DNA of 64,000 bases, taken from Pseudochrobactrum asaccharolyticum. GTDB lineage: Bacteria > Pseudomonadota > Alphaproteobacteria > Rhizobiales > Rhizobiaceae. The translations under genes were made by a program, and so were the position numbers. The notes under the pieces were generated by a model. It saw only the letters and a list, made by a program, of their open reading frames with translations, made no database searches and was not told the origin of the DNA. The stretch spans positions 796,827 through 860,826 of the forward strand of contig NZ_QNRH01000002.1 in the NCBI RefSeq assembly GCF_003314995.1, in the 5' to 3' direction. Of this stretch, positions 46,767 through 56,935 are shown piece after piece (the first letter of the stretch is position 1; each line of letters begins with the position of its first letter).

Positions 46767-47516
46767 ATGAAAGTTCTGGTCGCAGTTAAACGGGTTGTTG
46801 ATTACAACGTCAAAATCCGGGTCAAGAGTGACGGTTCAGGCGTTGAGCTGACCAATGTCAAAATGTCGATGAACCCGTTTGATGAAATCGCGGTTGAAGA
46901 AGCTCTGAAACTGAAAGAAGCCGGTAAGGTTTCTGAAGTGGTGGTTGTTTCGATCGGCCCTGCACAGGCGCAGGAAACCCTTCGTACCGCTTTGGCCATG
47001 GGTGCTGACCGCGCGATTCTCATTAAAAACGACGATGTTGTTGAGCCGCTTGCTGTTGCTAAAATTCTCAAAGGTGTGGTTGAAGCTGAACAGCCGCAGC
47101 TGGTTATTCTTGGCAAACAGGCCATCGATGATGATGCGAACCAGACCGGTCAGATGCTTTCCGCATTGCTGGGCTGGGCACAGGCAACATTTGCTTCTGA
47201 AGTACAGCTCTCAGATGCTTCGGCCAATGTGACCCGTGAAGTTGACGGCGGTTTGCAGACCATTGAAATCAAGCTGCCTGCAATCATCACCACAGACCTG
47301 CGTCTAAACCAGCCGCGCTATGCTTCTCTCCCGAATATTATGAAGGCCAAAAAGAAGCCTCTCGATGAGAAGACACCGGCTGATTACGGCGTTGATACTG
47401 CACCACGCCTGAAAATTCTGAAAACCGAAGAGCCTTCCGGCCGTAAAGCCGGTGTGAAAGTGGCTTCTGTTGCTGAGCTTGTTGATAAGCTCAAAAACGA
47501 AGCAGGCGTATTGTAA
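46767..47516 (+). CDS. etfB: Electron transfer flavoprotein beta subunit
   Basis: A 249-residue protein: [20 protein letters not shown] start, the AMP-binding [23 protein letters not shown] segment, and the ETF-beta signature [31 protein letters not shown]. It passes electrons from acyl-CoA dehydrogenases to ETF-quinone oxidoreductase. It is in an operon with etfA, 24 bases downstream. Confidence 0.96.
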   Translation: MKVLVAVKRVVDYNVKIRVKSDGSGVELTNVKMSMNPFDEIAVEEALKLKEAGKVSEVVVVSIGPAQAQETLRTALAMGADRAILIKNDDVVEPLAVAKILKGVVEAEQPQLVILGKQAIDDDANQTGQMLSALLGWAQATFASEVQLSDASANVTREVDGGLQTIEIKLPAIITTDLRLNQPRYASLPNIMKAKKKPLDEKTPADYGVDTAPRLKILKTEEPSGRKAGVKVASVAELVDKLKNEAGVL

Positions 47517-47540
47517 GCGGGTCAGGACAGGAAAACGATT

Positions 47541-48470
47541 ATGGCTATTCTTCTTTTTGCAGAACACGATAATGCAACCCTTTCCGACCAGACTGCCAAG
47601 GCTCTGACCGCAGCGCTCGCTATTGGCGGTGATGTGGATGTGCTGGTTGCGGGTAAAGGCGCGAAAGCTGCCGCAGATGCTGCTGCGAAACTCAAAGGCG
47701 TGCGTAAAGTCCTGCTGGCTGAGAGCGATGCTCTGGAAAACCGTCTGGCAGAACCAACCGCCGCATTGCTGACCGGTCTGGCCGGTTCTTATGACACCGT
47801 GATTGCACCTGCCACAACATCCGGCAAAAACGTGCTGCCGCGCGTTGCTGCTCTTCTCGATGTGGCACAGGTATCCGAGATCATTGAAGTTGTATCTCCG
47901 ACCGTGTTCAAGCGTCCGATTTATGCGGGTAACGCGATTCAGACTGTTGAAACGACTGATGCTAAAAAAGTCATCACTGTGCGTACAGCATCTTTCGCTG
48001 CTGCCGGTGAAGGTGGTTCCGCCGCAGTTGAGAGCGTTGATGCCGGTAATGATCCTGCAGTATCGAAATTTGTTGAAGCCAAGATTTCAGGCGGCGATCG
48101 TCCGGAACTGACTTCGGCAAAAATCATTATTTCCGGTGGCCGTGCACTTGGTTCTGCTGAGAAATTCAATGAAGTGATCACACCGGTTGCAGACAAGCTC
48201 GGTGCTGCTATTGGTGCCAGCCGTGCTGCGGTTGATGCCGGTTATGCACCAAATGACTGGCAGGTTGGTCAGACCGGTAAAGTCGTTGCGCCGCAACTCT
48301 ATATCGCTTGCGGTATCTCCGGTGCGATCCAGCATCTGGCCGGTATGAAGGATTCCAAAGTGATCGTTGCGATCAACAAGGATGAAGAAGCACCGATTTT
48401 CCAGGTTGCTGATTATGGTCTGGTTGGTGATCTGTTCACCATTCTGCCTGAGCTTGAAAAAGCGCTTTAA
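47541..48470 (+). CDS. etfA: Electron transfer flavoprotein alpha subunit
   Basis: A 309-residue protein whose C-terminal FAD-binding domain contains [28 protein letters not shown] and [21 protein letters not shown]. It partners EtfB. It is followed by 280 bases and then hbdA, together forming a fatty-acid/butyrate oxidation region. Confidence 0.96.
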   Translation: MAILLFAEHDNATLSDQTAKALTAALAIGGDVDVLVAGKGAKAAADAAAKLKGVRKVLLAESDALENRLAEPTAALLTGLAGSYDTVIAPATTSGKNVLPRVAALLDVAQVSEIIEVVSPTVFKRPIYAGNAIQTVETTDAKKVITVRTASFAAAGEGGSAAVESVDAGNDPAVSKFVEAKISGGDRPELTSAKIIISGGRALGSAEKFNEVITPVADKLGAAIGASRAAVDAGYAPNDWQVGQTGKVVAPQLYIACGISGAIQHLAGMKDSKVIVAINKDEEAPIFQVADYGLVGDLFTILPELEKAL

Positions 48471-48751
48471 TCAGGATCATGACAATCAGACATGATTGTC
48501 TTTGATATTATAACGCGTCCGGATATTTAATCCGGGCGCGTTTTGCTTTAATCATGGGCGGAGCATTTCACAGTCAAATTGAATCAATTTGACGCCCGTG
48601 ATAATGCGACCCAAAAAGAAACCAGAGCGCGCTATCATCTCATTTGAACGTAATCCGCTCTAGACTTATTTGCATGAGGCTGCTCATGTAGGCAGAACAG
48701 AGATAACTCTCTAGCTGTAAATTTATTGATACGAAGGGACCGGAGCGCATC

Positions 48752-49633
48752 ATGAGTTTTACAATCAAGACAGTGGGTATTATCGGCGCGGGGCAGATGG
48801 GCAATGGTATTGCTCATGTTTGCGCACTGGCGGGCTTTGACGTGCTGTTGCATGATGCTTCGCTTGAGCGGCTGGAAAACGGTATTGCTACCATCAGCGG
48901 AAATATGGCGCGACAGGTTGCTTCCGGCAAACTGGCTGAAGATGCGCGTATTGCCGGTCTGGCACTGATTAAACCGGCCAAAACCATGGCTGATCTGGCG
49001 CCTTGCGATCTGGTAATTGAAGCGGCAACGGAAAACGAAGCTATCAAGAAGCAGATCTTTGCGCAGGTCTGCCCGCATCTTCATAGCAATGCTATTCTGG
49101 CAACCAACACATCATCGATTTCGATCACCCGTTTGGCGGCAACCACGGATCGCCCTGAGCGCTTTATCGGTATTCATTTCATGAATCCGGTGCCGGTGAT
49201 GAAGCTGGTTGAACTGATCCGGGGTATTGCGACGGAAGAGCCGACCTTTGCCGCTTCGACCGATTTCGTGCAGAAGCTGGGCAAGACGATTACGGTTTCT
49301 GCCGACTTTCCTGCCTTTATCGTCAATCGCATCCTGCTGCCGATGATCAATGAAGCGATCTATACGCTTTATGAGGGGGTCGGTACTGTGGATGCAATCG
49401 ATACTGCGATGAAGCTTGGTGCCAATCACCCGATGGGGCCGCTGCAACTTGCCGACTTTATCGGTCTGGATACCTGCCTGTCGATTATGCAGGTTCTTTA
49501 TGAAGGCCTGTCGGATTCTAAATATCGTCCGTGCCCGCTGCTGGTTAAATATGTCGAAGCAGGCTGGCTGGGACGCAAAACCGGCCGTGGTTTCTACGAC
49601 TACCGTGGTGATGAGCCGGTACCAACCCGTTAA
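48752..49633 (+). CDS. hbdA: 3-hydroxybutyryl-CoA dehydrogenase
   Basis: A 293-residue NAD(P)-dependent 3-hydroxyacyl-CoA dehydrogenase: GIIGAGQMGNGIAHVCALAG at the N-terminus, catalytic His in GIHFMNPVPVMKLVELI and the C-terminal GVGTVDAIDTAMKLGANHPMGPL. It oxidises 3-hydroxybutyryl-CoA or works in PHB metabolism. A terminator follows. Confidence 0.93.
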   Translation: MSFTIKTVGIIGAGQMGNGIAHVCALAGFDVLLHDASLERLENGIATISGNMARQVASGKLAEDARIAGLALIKPAKTMADLAPCDLVIEAATENEAIKKQIFAQVCPHLHSNAILATNTSSISITRLAATTDRPERFIGIHFMNPVPVMKLVELIRGIATEEPTFAASTDFVQKLGKTITVSADFPAFIVNRILLPMINEAIYTLYEGVGTVDAIDTAMKLGANHPMGPLQLADFIGLDTCLSIMQVLYEGLSDSKYRPCPLLVKYVEAGWLGRKTGRGFYDYRGDEPVPTR

Positions 49634-49666
49634 GAATTAATACTGCCTCAGAGGCAAAACGGATCA

Positions 49667-49702
49667 AAACCCCGTATTTCGTCAAGAAATGCGGGGTTTT
49701 TT
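49667..49702 (+). terminator. Terminator after hbdA
   Basis: CCCCGTATTTC and GAAATGCGGGG arms with a following T run. Confidence 0.9.
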
Positions 49703-49855
49703 ATCAAGTTAATAAATAAAAGGTTATCTTTAACGGGTCGTTAAGTATGTGAATTCATATGATGTTCACCTTTATTGGCTAATATTTACCTTAAATTCAC
49801 TGTTGCGATTTGCGCTTCAGAAAAAATAATAATTCTAAATTAATCAGGGTGTAGG

Positions 49856-49987
49856 ATGATGGGTCTGATCGTTCAGTTTCGTCAAGTTGTTAAAGTTATT
49901 CGTGAGTTTCTGGCACCAAGCTATCGTCCGGAACGCCATTATATGCGTGGACCCGGTCCTGCTTGTGCAGCCCGTCATTCACACTAA
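49856..49987 (+). CDS. Unnamed 43-residue basic peptide
   Basis: ATG at 49856 (a second ATG at once follows) with AGGG six bases upstream and TAA at 49985. The peptide starts MMGLIVQFRQVVKVIREFLA, a possible amphipathic helix, then turns Arg/His/Pro-rich and ends AARHSH. It lies in its own transcription unit between two terminators (49667-49702 and 50075-50102). I do not recognise a family. Confidence 0.5.
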   Translation: MMGLIVQFRQVVKVIREFLAPSYRPERHYMRGPGPACAARHSH

Positions 49988-50074
49988 ACTGACTTTTGGG
50001 CGCCTGTCGGGCGCACCGCATGTTAAAAAATACCTTGCGCCGGATAGCTCCCAGATCCGGTTGTAAAGAGAATG

Positions 50075-50102
50075 AAAAAGCCGGCTCATGAGCCGGCTTT
50101 TA
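50075..50102. terminator. Bidirectional terminator before doxX-like gene
   Basis: AAAGCCGGCTCATGAGCCGGCTTT perfect palindrome with A and T runs. Confidence 0.9.
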
Positions 50103-50105
50103 TGT

Positions 50106-50549
50106 TTAGAACTGTTTGCCAAGCAGGCGGTCTAGGGATAAGCGGCCACTACCGGCGACGCTCAGATACATAAAGACGCCGAACCAGACAGTTGAGAGCT
50201 GGAAGCCGCTGCCGCGCGGGATCATCACCAGCAGCAGAATGACAATCATCTGGATAAACAGCATGAAAGCGAGCGGGCGTGTAAACAGGCCGATTGCAAT
50301 GGCGATGCCACCGGCAAATTCGAGAATACTGGTAAAATAGGCAAGCGGCACAGCAGGTTCGAGCCCTAATTGCTGGAACAGTTCAATATCGCGGGGCATA
50401 TCGCCGTTAAATAATTTTTCCCAGCCAAAGAATGCCATGATGCCACCGCTGGCGGCACGCATAACGGCATAGGCTAAATCGTGAAAACGGGCATAAAGAG
50501 GCGCCAGAAATGGCAGAATTAAAGACGGTTGAGAGTGTTTATCTGTCAT
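50106..50549 (-). CDS. DoxX family membrane protein
   Basis: A 147-residue protein with four membrane helices. AFFGWEKLFNGD, LAYFTSILEFAGGIAIAIGLFTRPLA and the C-terminal GRLSLDRLL are typical of DoxX (PF07681). Such proteins are linked to oxidative or thiol stress, but the substrate is unsettled. Confidence 0.88.
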   Translation of the reverse strand: MTDKHSQPSLILPFLAPLYARFHDLAYAVMRAASGGIMAFFGWEKLFNGDMPRDIELFQQLGLEPAVPLAYFTSILEFAGGIAIAIGLFTRPLAFMLFIQMIVILLLVMIPRGSGFQLSTVWFGVFMYLSVAGSGRLSLDRLLGKQF

Positions 50550-51004
50550 GGATGAAGGGTCTCTGCGCGAAAGCGGGTTGATAAAGACAATAAGTTTCAG
50601 TTGTTTTCTGCGATATGCGGAATCAAATTACGCTTTAAAAGTATTAAACCGTACGGTTCGATTTTTGAGTTGAGATGTAGCAGACCTGTCATTATTTTCT
50701 TTATGAACTTTACGTGATGATGAATACTAAAGCGGTTTCCGTTCATGTTGAATCGCAGTGCTCGCTTTAGATTTTTAGTTTGTCGCATTATCCCGGACTG
50801 TCCAAGTTGAACCAACTTGACTGTGAAATGCTCTAAGGCGCAGAGCCGTAGTGGGGTAGGAGTGACGCGTGTATGCTGCAAGTCGTCACCTGCGCCGTAT
50901 AGTTTCTCTGGTTACAGGTACAAAAAACCGGCACAGAGGCCGGTTTTTAAGAACTCAGATGTCATAGCAATCTTTGGTGTGCCAAGTCGGCACATGGCAT
51001 TTTA
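50550..51004. other. Non-coding region with repeat fragments
   Basis: About 450 bases with no supported gene. Near 50730-50775 CTAAAGCGG faces CGCTTTAG, and near 50800-50835 AAGTTGAACCAACTTGACTGTGAAATGCTCT resembles part of the region at 48570; both belong to the dispersed palindromic repeat family. It ends with the cysK terminator. Confidence 0.5.
50922..50950 (-). terminator. Terminator downstream of cysK
   Basis: AAACCGGC and GCCGGTTT-type arms with T run on the minus strand. Confidence 0.8.
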
Positions 51005-51973
51005 TCAGGCATCCAGACCGTCAAACAGAGCGGTGGAGAGGTAGCGCTCGGCAAAGGATGGAATGATAACGACAATGTTTTTGCCTTTGTTTTCCGGACG
51101 CTTACCGACTTCCACTGCAGCTTTAAGCGCTGCTCCGGAAGAAATACCGACCGGAATACCTTCTACACGGGCAATCTGGCGTGCATAGGCGAAAGCATCT
51201 TCGTTCGCGACCTGAATGATTTCATCATAAATGCCGGTATCTAGCGTTTTAGGTGCAAAACCCGCGCCAATGCCCTGAATTTTATGCGGGCCCGGATTGC
51301 CACCGGAAAGCACAGGCGAATCTTTCGGTTCAACCGCAACCACTTTGAAAGACGGTTTACGGGCTTTCAGAACTTGTCCGATGCCGGTGATGGTGCCGCC
51401 GGTGCCGATACCGGAAACCAGAATATCAGCTTCACCATTGGTATCATTCCAGATTTCTTCTGCCGTTGTTTTGCGGTGAATTTCCGGATTGGCGGCATTT
51501 TCGAACTGTTGCGGGATGATAGCATCCGGATTACCGGCGGCGAGTTCCTCAGCCTTGGCAATCGCCCCCTTCATACCTTTGGCACCCTCTGTCAGCACCA
51601 GTTCTGCGCCAAGCAGCTTCAGGAGCTTGCGGCGTTCAACCGACATGGTCTCAGGCATAGTAAGAATCAGGCTGTAGCCTTTGGCAGCAGCAGCAAAAGC
51701 CAATGCGATACCGGTATTGCCGGAGGTTGGCTCAATGAAAACGGTTTTGCCCGGAACAGCTTTGCCTTCTGCCTCGAGGCTTTCAATCATGGCCAGACCA
51801 ATACGGTCTTTGACGCTTGCCAGCGGATTGAAGAATTCAAGCTTAACGAGAAGATTAGCGACAACGCCGTTTTCACGGGCGAATTTATCCGCGCGGACAA
51901 GCGGAGTATTGCCGATTGTTTCAACAATAGAAGAATAAATACGGCCGCGGCCTGGCTTGTTAGAATCGCTCAT
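51005..51973 (-). CDS. cysK: Cysteine synthase A
   Basis: A 322-residue PLP enzyme making cysteine from O-acetylserine and sulfide. The PLP-lysine is in [26 protein letters not shown] and [14 protein letters not shown] bind substrate and phosphate. AGGAG precedes ATG 51973 ([10 protein letters not shown]). A 15-base perfect palindrome lies about 90 bases upstream. Confidence 0.95.
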   Translation of the reverse strand: MSDSNKPGRGRIYSSIVETIGNTPLVRADKFARENGVVANLLVKLEFFNPLASVKDRIGLAMIESLEAEGKAVPGKTVFIEPTSGNTGIALAFAAAAKGYSLILTMPETMSVERRKLLKLLGAELVLTEGAKGMKGAIAKAEELAAGNPDAIIPQQFENAANPEIHRKTTAEEIWNDTNGEADILVSGIGTGGTITGIGQVLKARKPSFKVVAVEPKDSPVLSGGNPGPHKIQGIGAGFAPKTLDTGIYDEIIQVANEDAFAYARQIARVEGIPVGISSGAALKAAVEVGKRPENKGKNIVVIIPSFAERYLSTALFDGLDA

Positions 51974-52057
51974 ACCAAATCTCCTGATCTTTTCGCAAAT
52001 CATAGGGCCTGATGGCTCAGGATTATAGAAGCAGGCTTCCAGATTATGCGGTCAAAT

Positions 52058-52072
52058 TAGAATAATATTCTA
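52058..52072. promoter_or_regulatory. Palindromic operator candidate upstream of cysK
   Basis: TAGAATA-A-TATTCTA, flanked on both sides by TCAAATT-like words; a related TTTAGAATTATTTTATA follows near 52085. It could bind an Rrf2-type regulator or, less well (spacer too long), Irr. Confidence 0.45.
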
Positions 52073-52288
52073 TCAAATTGAAAATTTAGAATTATTTTAT
52101 AGCCAAATGATGACGGTCATCGTTTGCCACGCATTACCGGTTCCAAAATTTACAATGAAACTGAGGAATTGGATCACAAACATTTTTGATTGCAATCAAT
52201 GTAATTTCTACTGTCAATTCTTAGATAAATAATATGAAGTGCTGCTCAGCTATTGTTTAGCAGACACTGTAAGAAGGAAGGGCGAAAA

Positions 52289-52738
52289 ATGTATAAGCAT
52301 ATTTTAGTGGCAACAGATGGTTCAGATCTTGCCAATAAAGGTCTGGAGCAGGCGATTGGTCTGGCCAAGGAGCTTTCCGCTAAAATCACAATTCTGACGG
52401 TGACAGATCTGTTCCCAAGCTATGGCATTGTCGTAGCGCCGGGTCTGAGCACATCGCCGGAAATTTTTGAAGAATACCGTACTTCCATGGCAGAACAGGC
52501 AAAAGCCATTGTGCAGCAGGCGATTGGCAAAGCCCGTGATGCGGGTGTGATTGTTGAAGGTCTGCATATTGAAAACCAGTCACCGGCTGTCGGTATTGTT
52601 GAAGCTGCAGAGACCCATCAGGCTGAACTGATTGTTATCGCTTCGCACGGCCGTCGCGGTGTAAACAAGCTGCTGCTCGGCAGTCAGGCTGCAGAAGTTT
52701 TGTCTTTGAGCAAAGTGCCGGTGCTGGTTGTAAAGTAA
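52289..52738 (+). CDS. Universal stress protein (UspA family)
   Basis: A 149-residue single UspA domain: MYKHILVATDGSDLANKGLEQA and the ATP-binding VIASHGRRGVNKLLLGSQAAEVLSLSKVPVLVVK at the C-terminus. GGAAGGG lies 7-8 bases before ATG 52289; the 12-codon extension is not family-like. It is divergent from cysK. Confidence 0.93.
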   Translation: MYKHILVATDGSDLANKGLEQAIGLAKELSAKITILTVTDLFPSYGIVVAPGLSTSPEIFEEYRTSMAEQAKAIVQQAIGKARDAGVIVEGLHIENQSPAVGIVEAAETHQAELIVIASHGRRGVNKLLLGSQAAEVLSLSKVPVLVVK

Positions 52739-52780
52739 CCGTTCCGTATCTTTGTTGAAGGTATAAAAAAACGGCGCTTA

Positions 52781-52932
52781 CTAGAGCGTGTTGCGTTTAA
52801 TCGTACCCACTGCGCTCGCTCTAGATTCTTTTAATTATCGCATGTTCGCGGTAGCTCAAATGAATACATTTGAGCGCGACATGCTTTAGCAGTTTCAGAA
52901 AAAGTGGAAGCCGGTTTTTCGTTTGAAACTGC
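52781..52932. repeat. Cluster of palindromic intergenic elements
   Basis: CTAGAGCG...CGCTCTAG (52781-52824), then a CATGTTCGCG...CGCGACATG unit (52840-52883) with inner CTCAAATGAATACATTTGAG, then AGTTTCAG...GTTTGAAACT (52890-52930). Confidence 0.7.
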
Positions 52933-52944
52933 GTTTATATATTG

Positions 52945-52976
52945 AAAAAGGCGGCTTTCTGAAGAAAGCCGCCTTT
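52945..52976 (-). terminator. typA terminator
   Basis: AAGGCGGCTTTCT pairs with AGAAAGCCGCCTT; T run on the minus strand. Confidence 0.88.
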
Positions 52977-52998
52977 GCCGTTTTCTTTTTAAGTATGA

Positions 52999-54816
52999 TT
53001 ACATACCTTTGGACTTCGAAAAACGCTTACGGTCATTCGGGTCCAGATAGAGTTTACGCAGACGGATGGATTTCGGTGTTACTTCCATCAGTTCGTCATC
53101 CTGAATCCAGGACAGAGCGCGTTCCAGAGTCATGCGGATCGGCGGAGTCAGCTTAACAGCTTCATCCTTACCGGATGCGCGCATGTTGGTCAGCTTCTTG
53201 CCTTTCAGCACGTTGACTTCCAGATCATTGTCGCGGGTATGAATACCAACGATCATGCCCTGATAAACTTTGGTACCGGCATCGATAATCATCGGACCGC
53301 GGTCTTCAAGGTTGAACATTGCATAAGCAACCGATTCGCCCTGATCATTGGAGATCAGCACGCCGTTGTTGCGTCCGCCGATTTCACCTTTGTGCGGCTG
53401 ATATTCGTGGAACAGACGGTTCATGATCGCTGTGCCGCGTGTATCAGTCATCAGTTCAGACTGGTAACCGATCAGACCGCGGGTTGGTGCGAAGAACACC
53501 AGACGAACGCGGTTACCGCCGGATGGGCGCAGCTCAACCATTTCCGCTTTGCGTTCAGACATTTTCTGAACAACAGTACCGGAATATTCTTCATCAACGT
53601 CGATAACAACTTCTTCTACCGGTTCCAGCAGGTTGCCGTCTTCGTCTTTGTGCATCACAACGCGCGGACGCGAAATGCTCAGCTCAAAACCTTCACGACG
53701 CATGTTTTCGATGAGAACAGCAAGCTGCAATTCACCGCGGCCGGAAACGTAGAACGAGTCTTTGTCTTCGGATTCTTCAATGCGCAGGGCAACCGAACCT
53801 TCAGCTTCTTTGAGCAGACGGTCGCGGATAACACGGCTGGTAACTTTGTCACCTTCAGTACCGGCCAGCGGGCTGTCGTTCACGATGAAGGACATGGTAA
53901 CGGTTGGCGGATCAATCGGCTGAGCCTTCATGGCTTCATTGATTGACGGGTCGCAGAATGTGTCTGCCACAGTACCTTTGGAAAGACCGGCAATCGCAAC
54001 GATATCGCCTGCAACGCCTTCTTCAATTGCTGTACGTTCCAGACCACGGAAAGCGAGAATCTTGGAAATACGGCCGTTTTCCAGCAGTTTACCGTCCTGA
54101 CCGAGTACTTTTACAGCCTGGTTCGGCTTCAATGTACCGGAATGAATACGACCGGTGATGATGCGGCCGAGGAACGGATCAGCTTCCAGAATGGTACCGA
54201 TCATCGAGAACGGACCTTCGGCAACCTTAGGTGCAGGAACGTGCTTAACGATCAGATCGTAAAGCGGAGCCAGACCCTGATCGCTTGGACCTTCCGGATT
54301 TTCTGCCATCCAACCGTTACGGCCTGAACCGTAAAGGATCGGGAAGTCGAGCTGTTCGTCAGTCGCATCCAGTGCTGCAAACATGTCGAAAACTTCGTTG
54401 ATCACTTCTTCATGACGGCCATCCGGACGGTCGATCTTGTTGATCGCAACGATAGGACGTAAGCCCAGCTTGAGAGCTTTACCAACAACGAACTTGGTCT
54501 GAGGCATCGGGCCTTCAGCGGAGTCAACGAGAACGACAACGCCGTCAACCATCGAGAGGATACGCTCAACCTCGCCACCGAAGTCGGCGTGGCCCGGAGT
54601 ATCGACGATATTGATGCGGGTATCTTTCCAGACAGCGGAAGTTGCCTTGGCAAGAATGGTGATGCCGCGCTCGCGCTCGATATCACCGGAGTCCATCATG
54701 CGTTCTGTGACGCGCTGATTGTCACGGAATACACCGGACTGTTTCAGAAGTTCGTCAACCAGGGTCGTTTTGCCGTGGTCAACGTGTGCGATGATCGCGA
54801 TGTTACGCAATTGCAT
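52999..54816 (-). CDS. typA: Ribosome-associated GTPase TypA/BipA
   Basis: A 605-residue translational GTPase: G1 [15 protein letters not shown]2 region [12 protein letters not shown]3 [12 protein letters not shown]4 NKIDR, then elongation-factor-like domains and the BipA C-terminal domain. It helps 50S assembly and growth under stress and cold. The promoter is in the 320-base gap to its right. Confidence 0.96.
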   Translation of the reverse strand: MQLRNIAIIAHVDHGKTTLVDELLKQSGVFRDNQRVTERMMDSGDIERERGITILAKATSAVWKDTRINIVDTPGHADFGGEVERILSMVDGVVVLVDSAEGPMPQTKFVVGKALKLGLRPIVAINKIDRPDGRHEEVINEVFDMFAALDATDEQLDFPILYGSGRNGWMAENPEGPSDQGLAPLYDLIVKHVPAPKVAEGPFSMIGTILEADPFLGRIITGRIHSGTLKPNQAVKVLGQDGKLLENGRISKILAFRGLERTAIEEGVAGDIVAIAGLSKGTVADTFCDPSINEAMKAQPIDPPTVTMSFIVNDSPLAGTEGDKVTSRVIRDRLLKEAEGSVALRIEESEDKDSFYVSGRGELQLAVLIENMRREGFELSISRPRVVMHKDEDGNLLEPVEEVVIDVDEEYSGTVVQKMSERKAEMVELRPSGGNRVRLVFFAPTRGLIGYQSELMTDTRGTAIMNRLFHEYQPHKGEIGGRNNGVLISNDQGESVAYAMFNLEDRGPMIIDAGTKVYQGMIVGIHTRDNDLEVNVLKGKKLTNMRASGKDEAVKLTPPIRMTLERALSWIQDDELMEVTPKSIRLRKLYLDPNDRKRFSKSKGM

Positions 54817-55004
54817 TGATTATCACTCTGAATAGGGGGTTGGGACGCCCAGGACAAAACCGAGTGAACGCCGCAGATAATGGGGCGCTCTTACAGGTTT
54901 TTCGTCAATTTTAAAAGGGGGAGGGCTGATTTTAGCATATCGCATATCTCAAACCTGCTGTGCACTGACTGCATAAAAACCTGTAAGCGCCGTTTTTGAA
55001 GAAT

Positions 55005-55033
55005 AAAACGGCCGGAAAACACCGGCCGTTTGG
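55005..55033 (-). terminator. Terminator downstream of mgtE
   Basis: AAACGGCCGG and CCGGCCGTTT arms around TGTTTT on the minus strand, followed by a short T-rich stretch. Confidence 0.75.
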
Positions 55034-55038
55034 GGTGT

Positions 55039-55086
55039 TAGAGCGCATTCCGAAAAGTGTGAAGTGGTTTTCGGATAGAATGCGCG
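55039..55086. repeat. Dispersed intergenic repeat, GCGCATTCCGAAAAGTG type
   Basis: GAGCGCATTCCGAAAAGTGTG continues to a GTGGTTTTCGGA arm and closes with GAATGCGCG. Same family as 56732 and 61376. Confidence 0.75.
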
Positions 55087-55100
55087 TAAAAACAAAAGCT

Positions 55101-55140
55101 AGAGCGGTTTCAACGATTCAACATTAACTGAAACCGCTCT
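55101..55140. repeat. Dispersed palindrome at the mgtE 3' end
   Basis: Perfect 12-base arms AGAGCGGTTTCA and TGAAACCGCTCT. The right arm runs into the mgtE stop codon. Confidence 0.85.
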
Positions 55141-56527
55141 AAAGCAGGGTTCCGGTGAGGAAAATCACCGCAACGCTGAAATAGATGATCAGTCCCATGA
55201 CATCGACGAGCGTGGCGACAAAGGGAGCCGAAGCGCTGGCCGGATCGAGCCCGAGGCGCTGGAGAATGAATGGCAGCATGGAGCCGGAGACCGAACCGAA
55301 CAGCACAATGCCGATCAGCGCGACGCCGATAGTAATGCCGATCAGCACCCAATGCTCGCCGTAATCATAGAGACCGGTTTTTTGCCAGATAGCGATGCGG
55401 ACAAAGCCGATCAGACCGAGCATTGAGCCCAGTGCCAGACCGGTTGGTATTTCGCGCAGTGCGACGCGCCACCAGTCGCCGAGTTTGAGGTCTTGCAGCG
55501 CAAGTGCGCGGATCAGCAAAGAGGTAGCCTGCGAGCCGGAGTTGCCGCCCGAGCTCATGATCAGCGGAATGAACAGCGCCAGCACGATGGCTTTTTCCAG
55601 TTCGACTTCAAAATGCTGCATTGCACTGGCGGTCAGCATTTCACTCAGGAACAAGATACAGAGCCAGCCGCCGCGTTTGCGCAGCATTTCAAAGAAGCCG
55701 ATCTGCATATAAGGCTTGGTGAAAGCTTCCATACCACCGAATTTATAGGCGTCTTCTGAGGTCTCCTCGGTCATGGCATCGAGCACGTCATCCACGGTAA
55801 CAATACCGAGCAGATGATGCTGTTCGTCGACGACAGGGATAGCCAGAAGGTCGTGTTTGCGGAACAGGCGGGAAACTTCTTCCTGATCCATCAATGGTGG
55901 TACGGTTAGCGGTGTCTGGTCACGCCCGACTTCCGCAATGCTGGCCTTCGGGTCTGCAATGATGAGACGACGCAGTGAAACCACATATTTCAGGATGCGG
56001 GTTGCCGGATCTTCCACATAAATGGCGTAGACTGTTTCACGCGAGCGCTCGACCTGACGGATATGCGCCAGTGTCTGCTCTACAGTCCAGGTGGTTGGCA
56101 CTGAGATAAATTCAGTGGTCATCAGACCACCGGCTGTATCTGTCGGATAGCCCATCAGTTTTTTCAGATTGGCTTTGGTTTCCGCAGACAGGATTGCAAA
56201 CAGCCGGTTGCGCGACGGCCAGTCCATATCATGGAAGATATCGGTGGCGCGGTCAGCGGACATGCCGTTCAGGATTTCTCCGGCATGGGCAGTGTCGAGG
56301 CTGTCGATAATCTGTTCGGCATAATGCAGTTCCGGCTGATCAAGCAGCAAGACGGCCTGATCTGTGGACACTGCGCGGAATAAAGCCACCTGATCGTCGA
56401 GGTCGAGTTCGTTAATCAGCTCAACGGCATCGCCGGTGTGCAGCTGGCCAACCTGCTCAAGCAGGGCGGATATTGCTAGATTGGTTGTATCGAGGGCTGC
56501 ACCATAGGTGCCGGTATTGTTGTTCAT
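55139..56527 (-). CDS. mgtE: Magnesium transporter MgtE
   Basis: A protein of about 462 residues: MgtE N-domain (about 25-130), two CBS domains (about 135-255) and a C-terminal five-helix channel with the conserved PLIMSSGGNSGSQATSLLIRALA. GAGAGGC lies 7 bases before ATG 56527; an extension to 56572 is less likely. The N and CBS domains gate the channel by Mg2+ level. The stop lies at a dispersed palindrome. Confidence 0.94.
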   Translation of the reverse strand: MNNNTGTYGAALDTTNLAISALLEQVGQLHTGDAVELINELDLDDQVALFRAVSTDQAVLLLDQPELHYAEQIIDSLDTAHAGEILNGMSADRATDIFHDMDWPSRNRLFAILSAETKANLKKLMGYPTDTAGGLMTTEFISVPTTWTVEQTLAHIRQVERSRETVYAIYVEDPATRILKYVVSLRRLIIADPKASIAEVGRDQTPLTVPPLMDQEEVSRLFRKHDLLAIPVVDEQHHLLGIVTVDDVLDAMTEETSEDAYKFGGMEAFTKPYMQIGFFEMLRKRGGWLCILFLSEMLTASAMQHFEVELEKAIVLALFIPLIMSSGGNSGSQATSLLIRALALQDLKLGDWWRVALREIPTGLALGSMLGLIGFVRIAIWQKTGLYDYGEHWVLIGITIGVALIGIVLFGSVSGSMLPFILQRLGLDPASASAPFVATLVDVMGLIIYFSVAVIFLTGTLL

Positions 56528-56731
56528 TGGTTTGCCTCTCTGTCGATCCGCCGTCATGACAGACCGTGACAAACCAACCGCCTTCTGCGATCAGGTCAGG
56601 GCTGCCGATGACGGCATAAACAATCGACTGTGACTGTCGCAGGGCATAAGAGTAAAACTCCGGTTAAAATCAGACCAACGGGTCTTCCCGTGCTTTTTGT
56701 GCTGTTGAGCGGGGGATGTCAACCCTGCCGG

Positions 56732-56778
56732 AGCGTATCCCGAAAAGTGGGAACCGGTTTTCGGAATAAGATGCGCGT
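56732..56778. repeat. Dispersed intergenic repeat, CCCGAAAAGTG type
   Basis: GAGCGTATCCCGAAAAGTGG, then CCGGTTTTCGGA, closing with GATGCGCG. Confidence 0.75.
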
Positions 56779-56790
56779 AAATAAAAGTAT

Positions 56791-56832
56791 AGAGCATTTC
56801 CAATAATCCAATCTAAACGGGAAATGCTTTAG
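56791..56832. repeat. Dispersed palindrome AGAGCATTTCC type
   Basis: AGAGCATTTCC and GGGAAATGCTTTA arms around about 18 bases. Confidence 0.8.
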
Positions 56833-56935
56833 TGGATTGAATTTGACGTTTGACTTCCGACCGACACCCACGGGATGCAAATGTCGGAATAAGACCACTC
56901 GGATCGCTTCTGTTTTCAAAAAGACCTGTCTGATT

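Larger units (their letters stand above)
54817..55138. other. Gap between typA and mgtE
   Basis: About 320 bases: the typA leader and promoter, the terminator at 55005-55033, and two repeat elements next to the mgtE stop codon. No gene is seen. Confidence 0.6.
56573..56935. other. Gap between mgtE and the Bcr/CflA gene
   Basis: About 360 bases without a supported gene, containing two dispersed repeats (56732-56778, 56791-56832). On the minus strand an 18-codon frame (56645 down to 56589) with GGAG upstream precedes mgtE; I do not count it as a gene. Confidence 0.5.

Noticed and set aside
56589..56645. 18-codon upstream frame before mgtE as an mgtL-like Mg sensor
   Set aside because: Only two prolines and no clear terminator or alternative hairpins; the evidence is too thin to call.
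56528..56730. M-box Mg riboswitch ahead of mgtE
   Set aside because: No conserved M-box elements could be recognised by eye, and this class is not typical of alphaproteobacteria.
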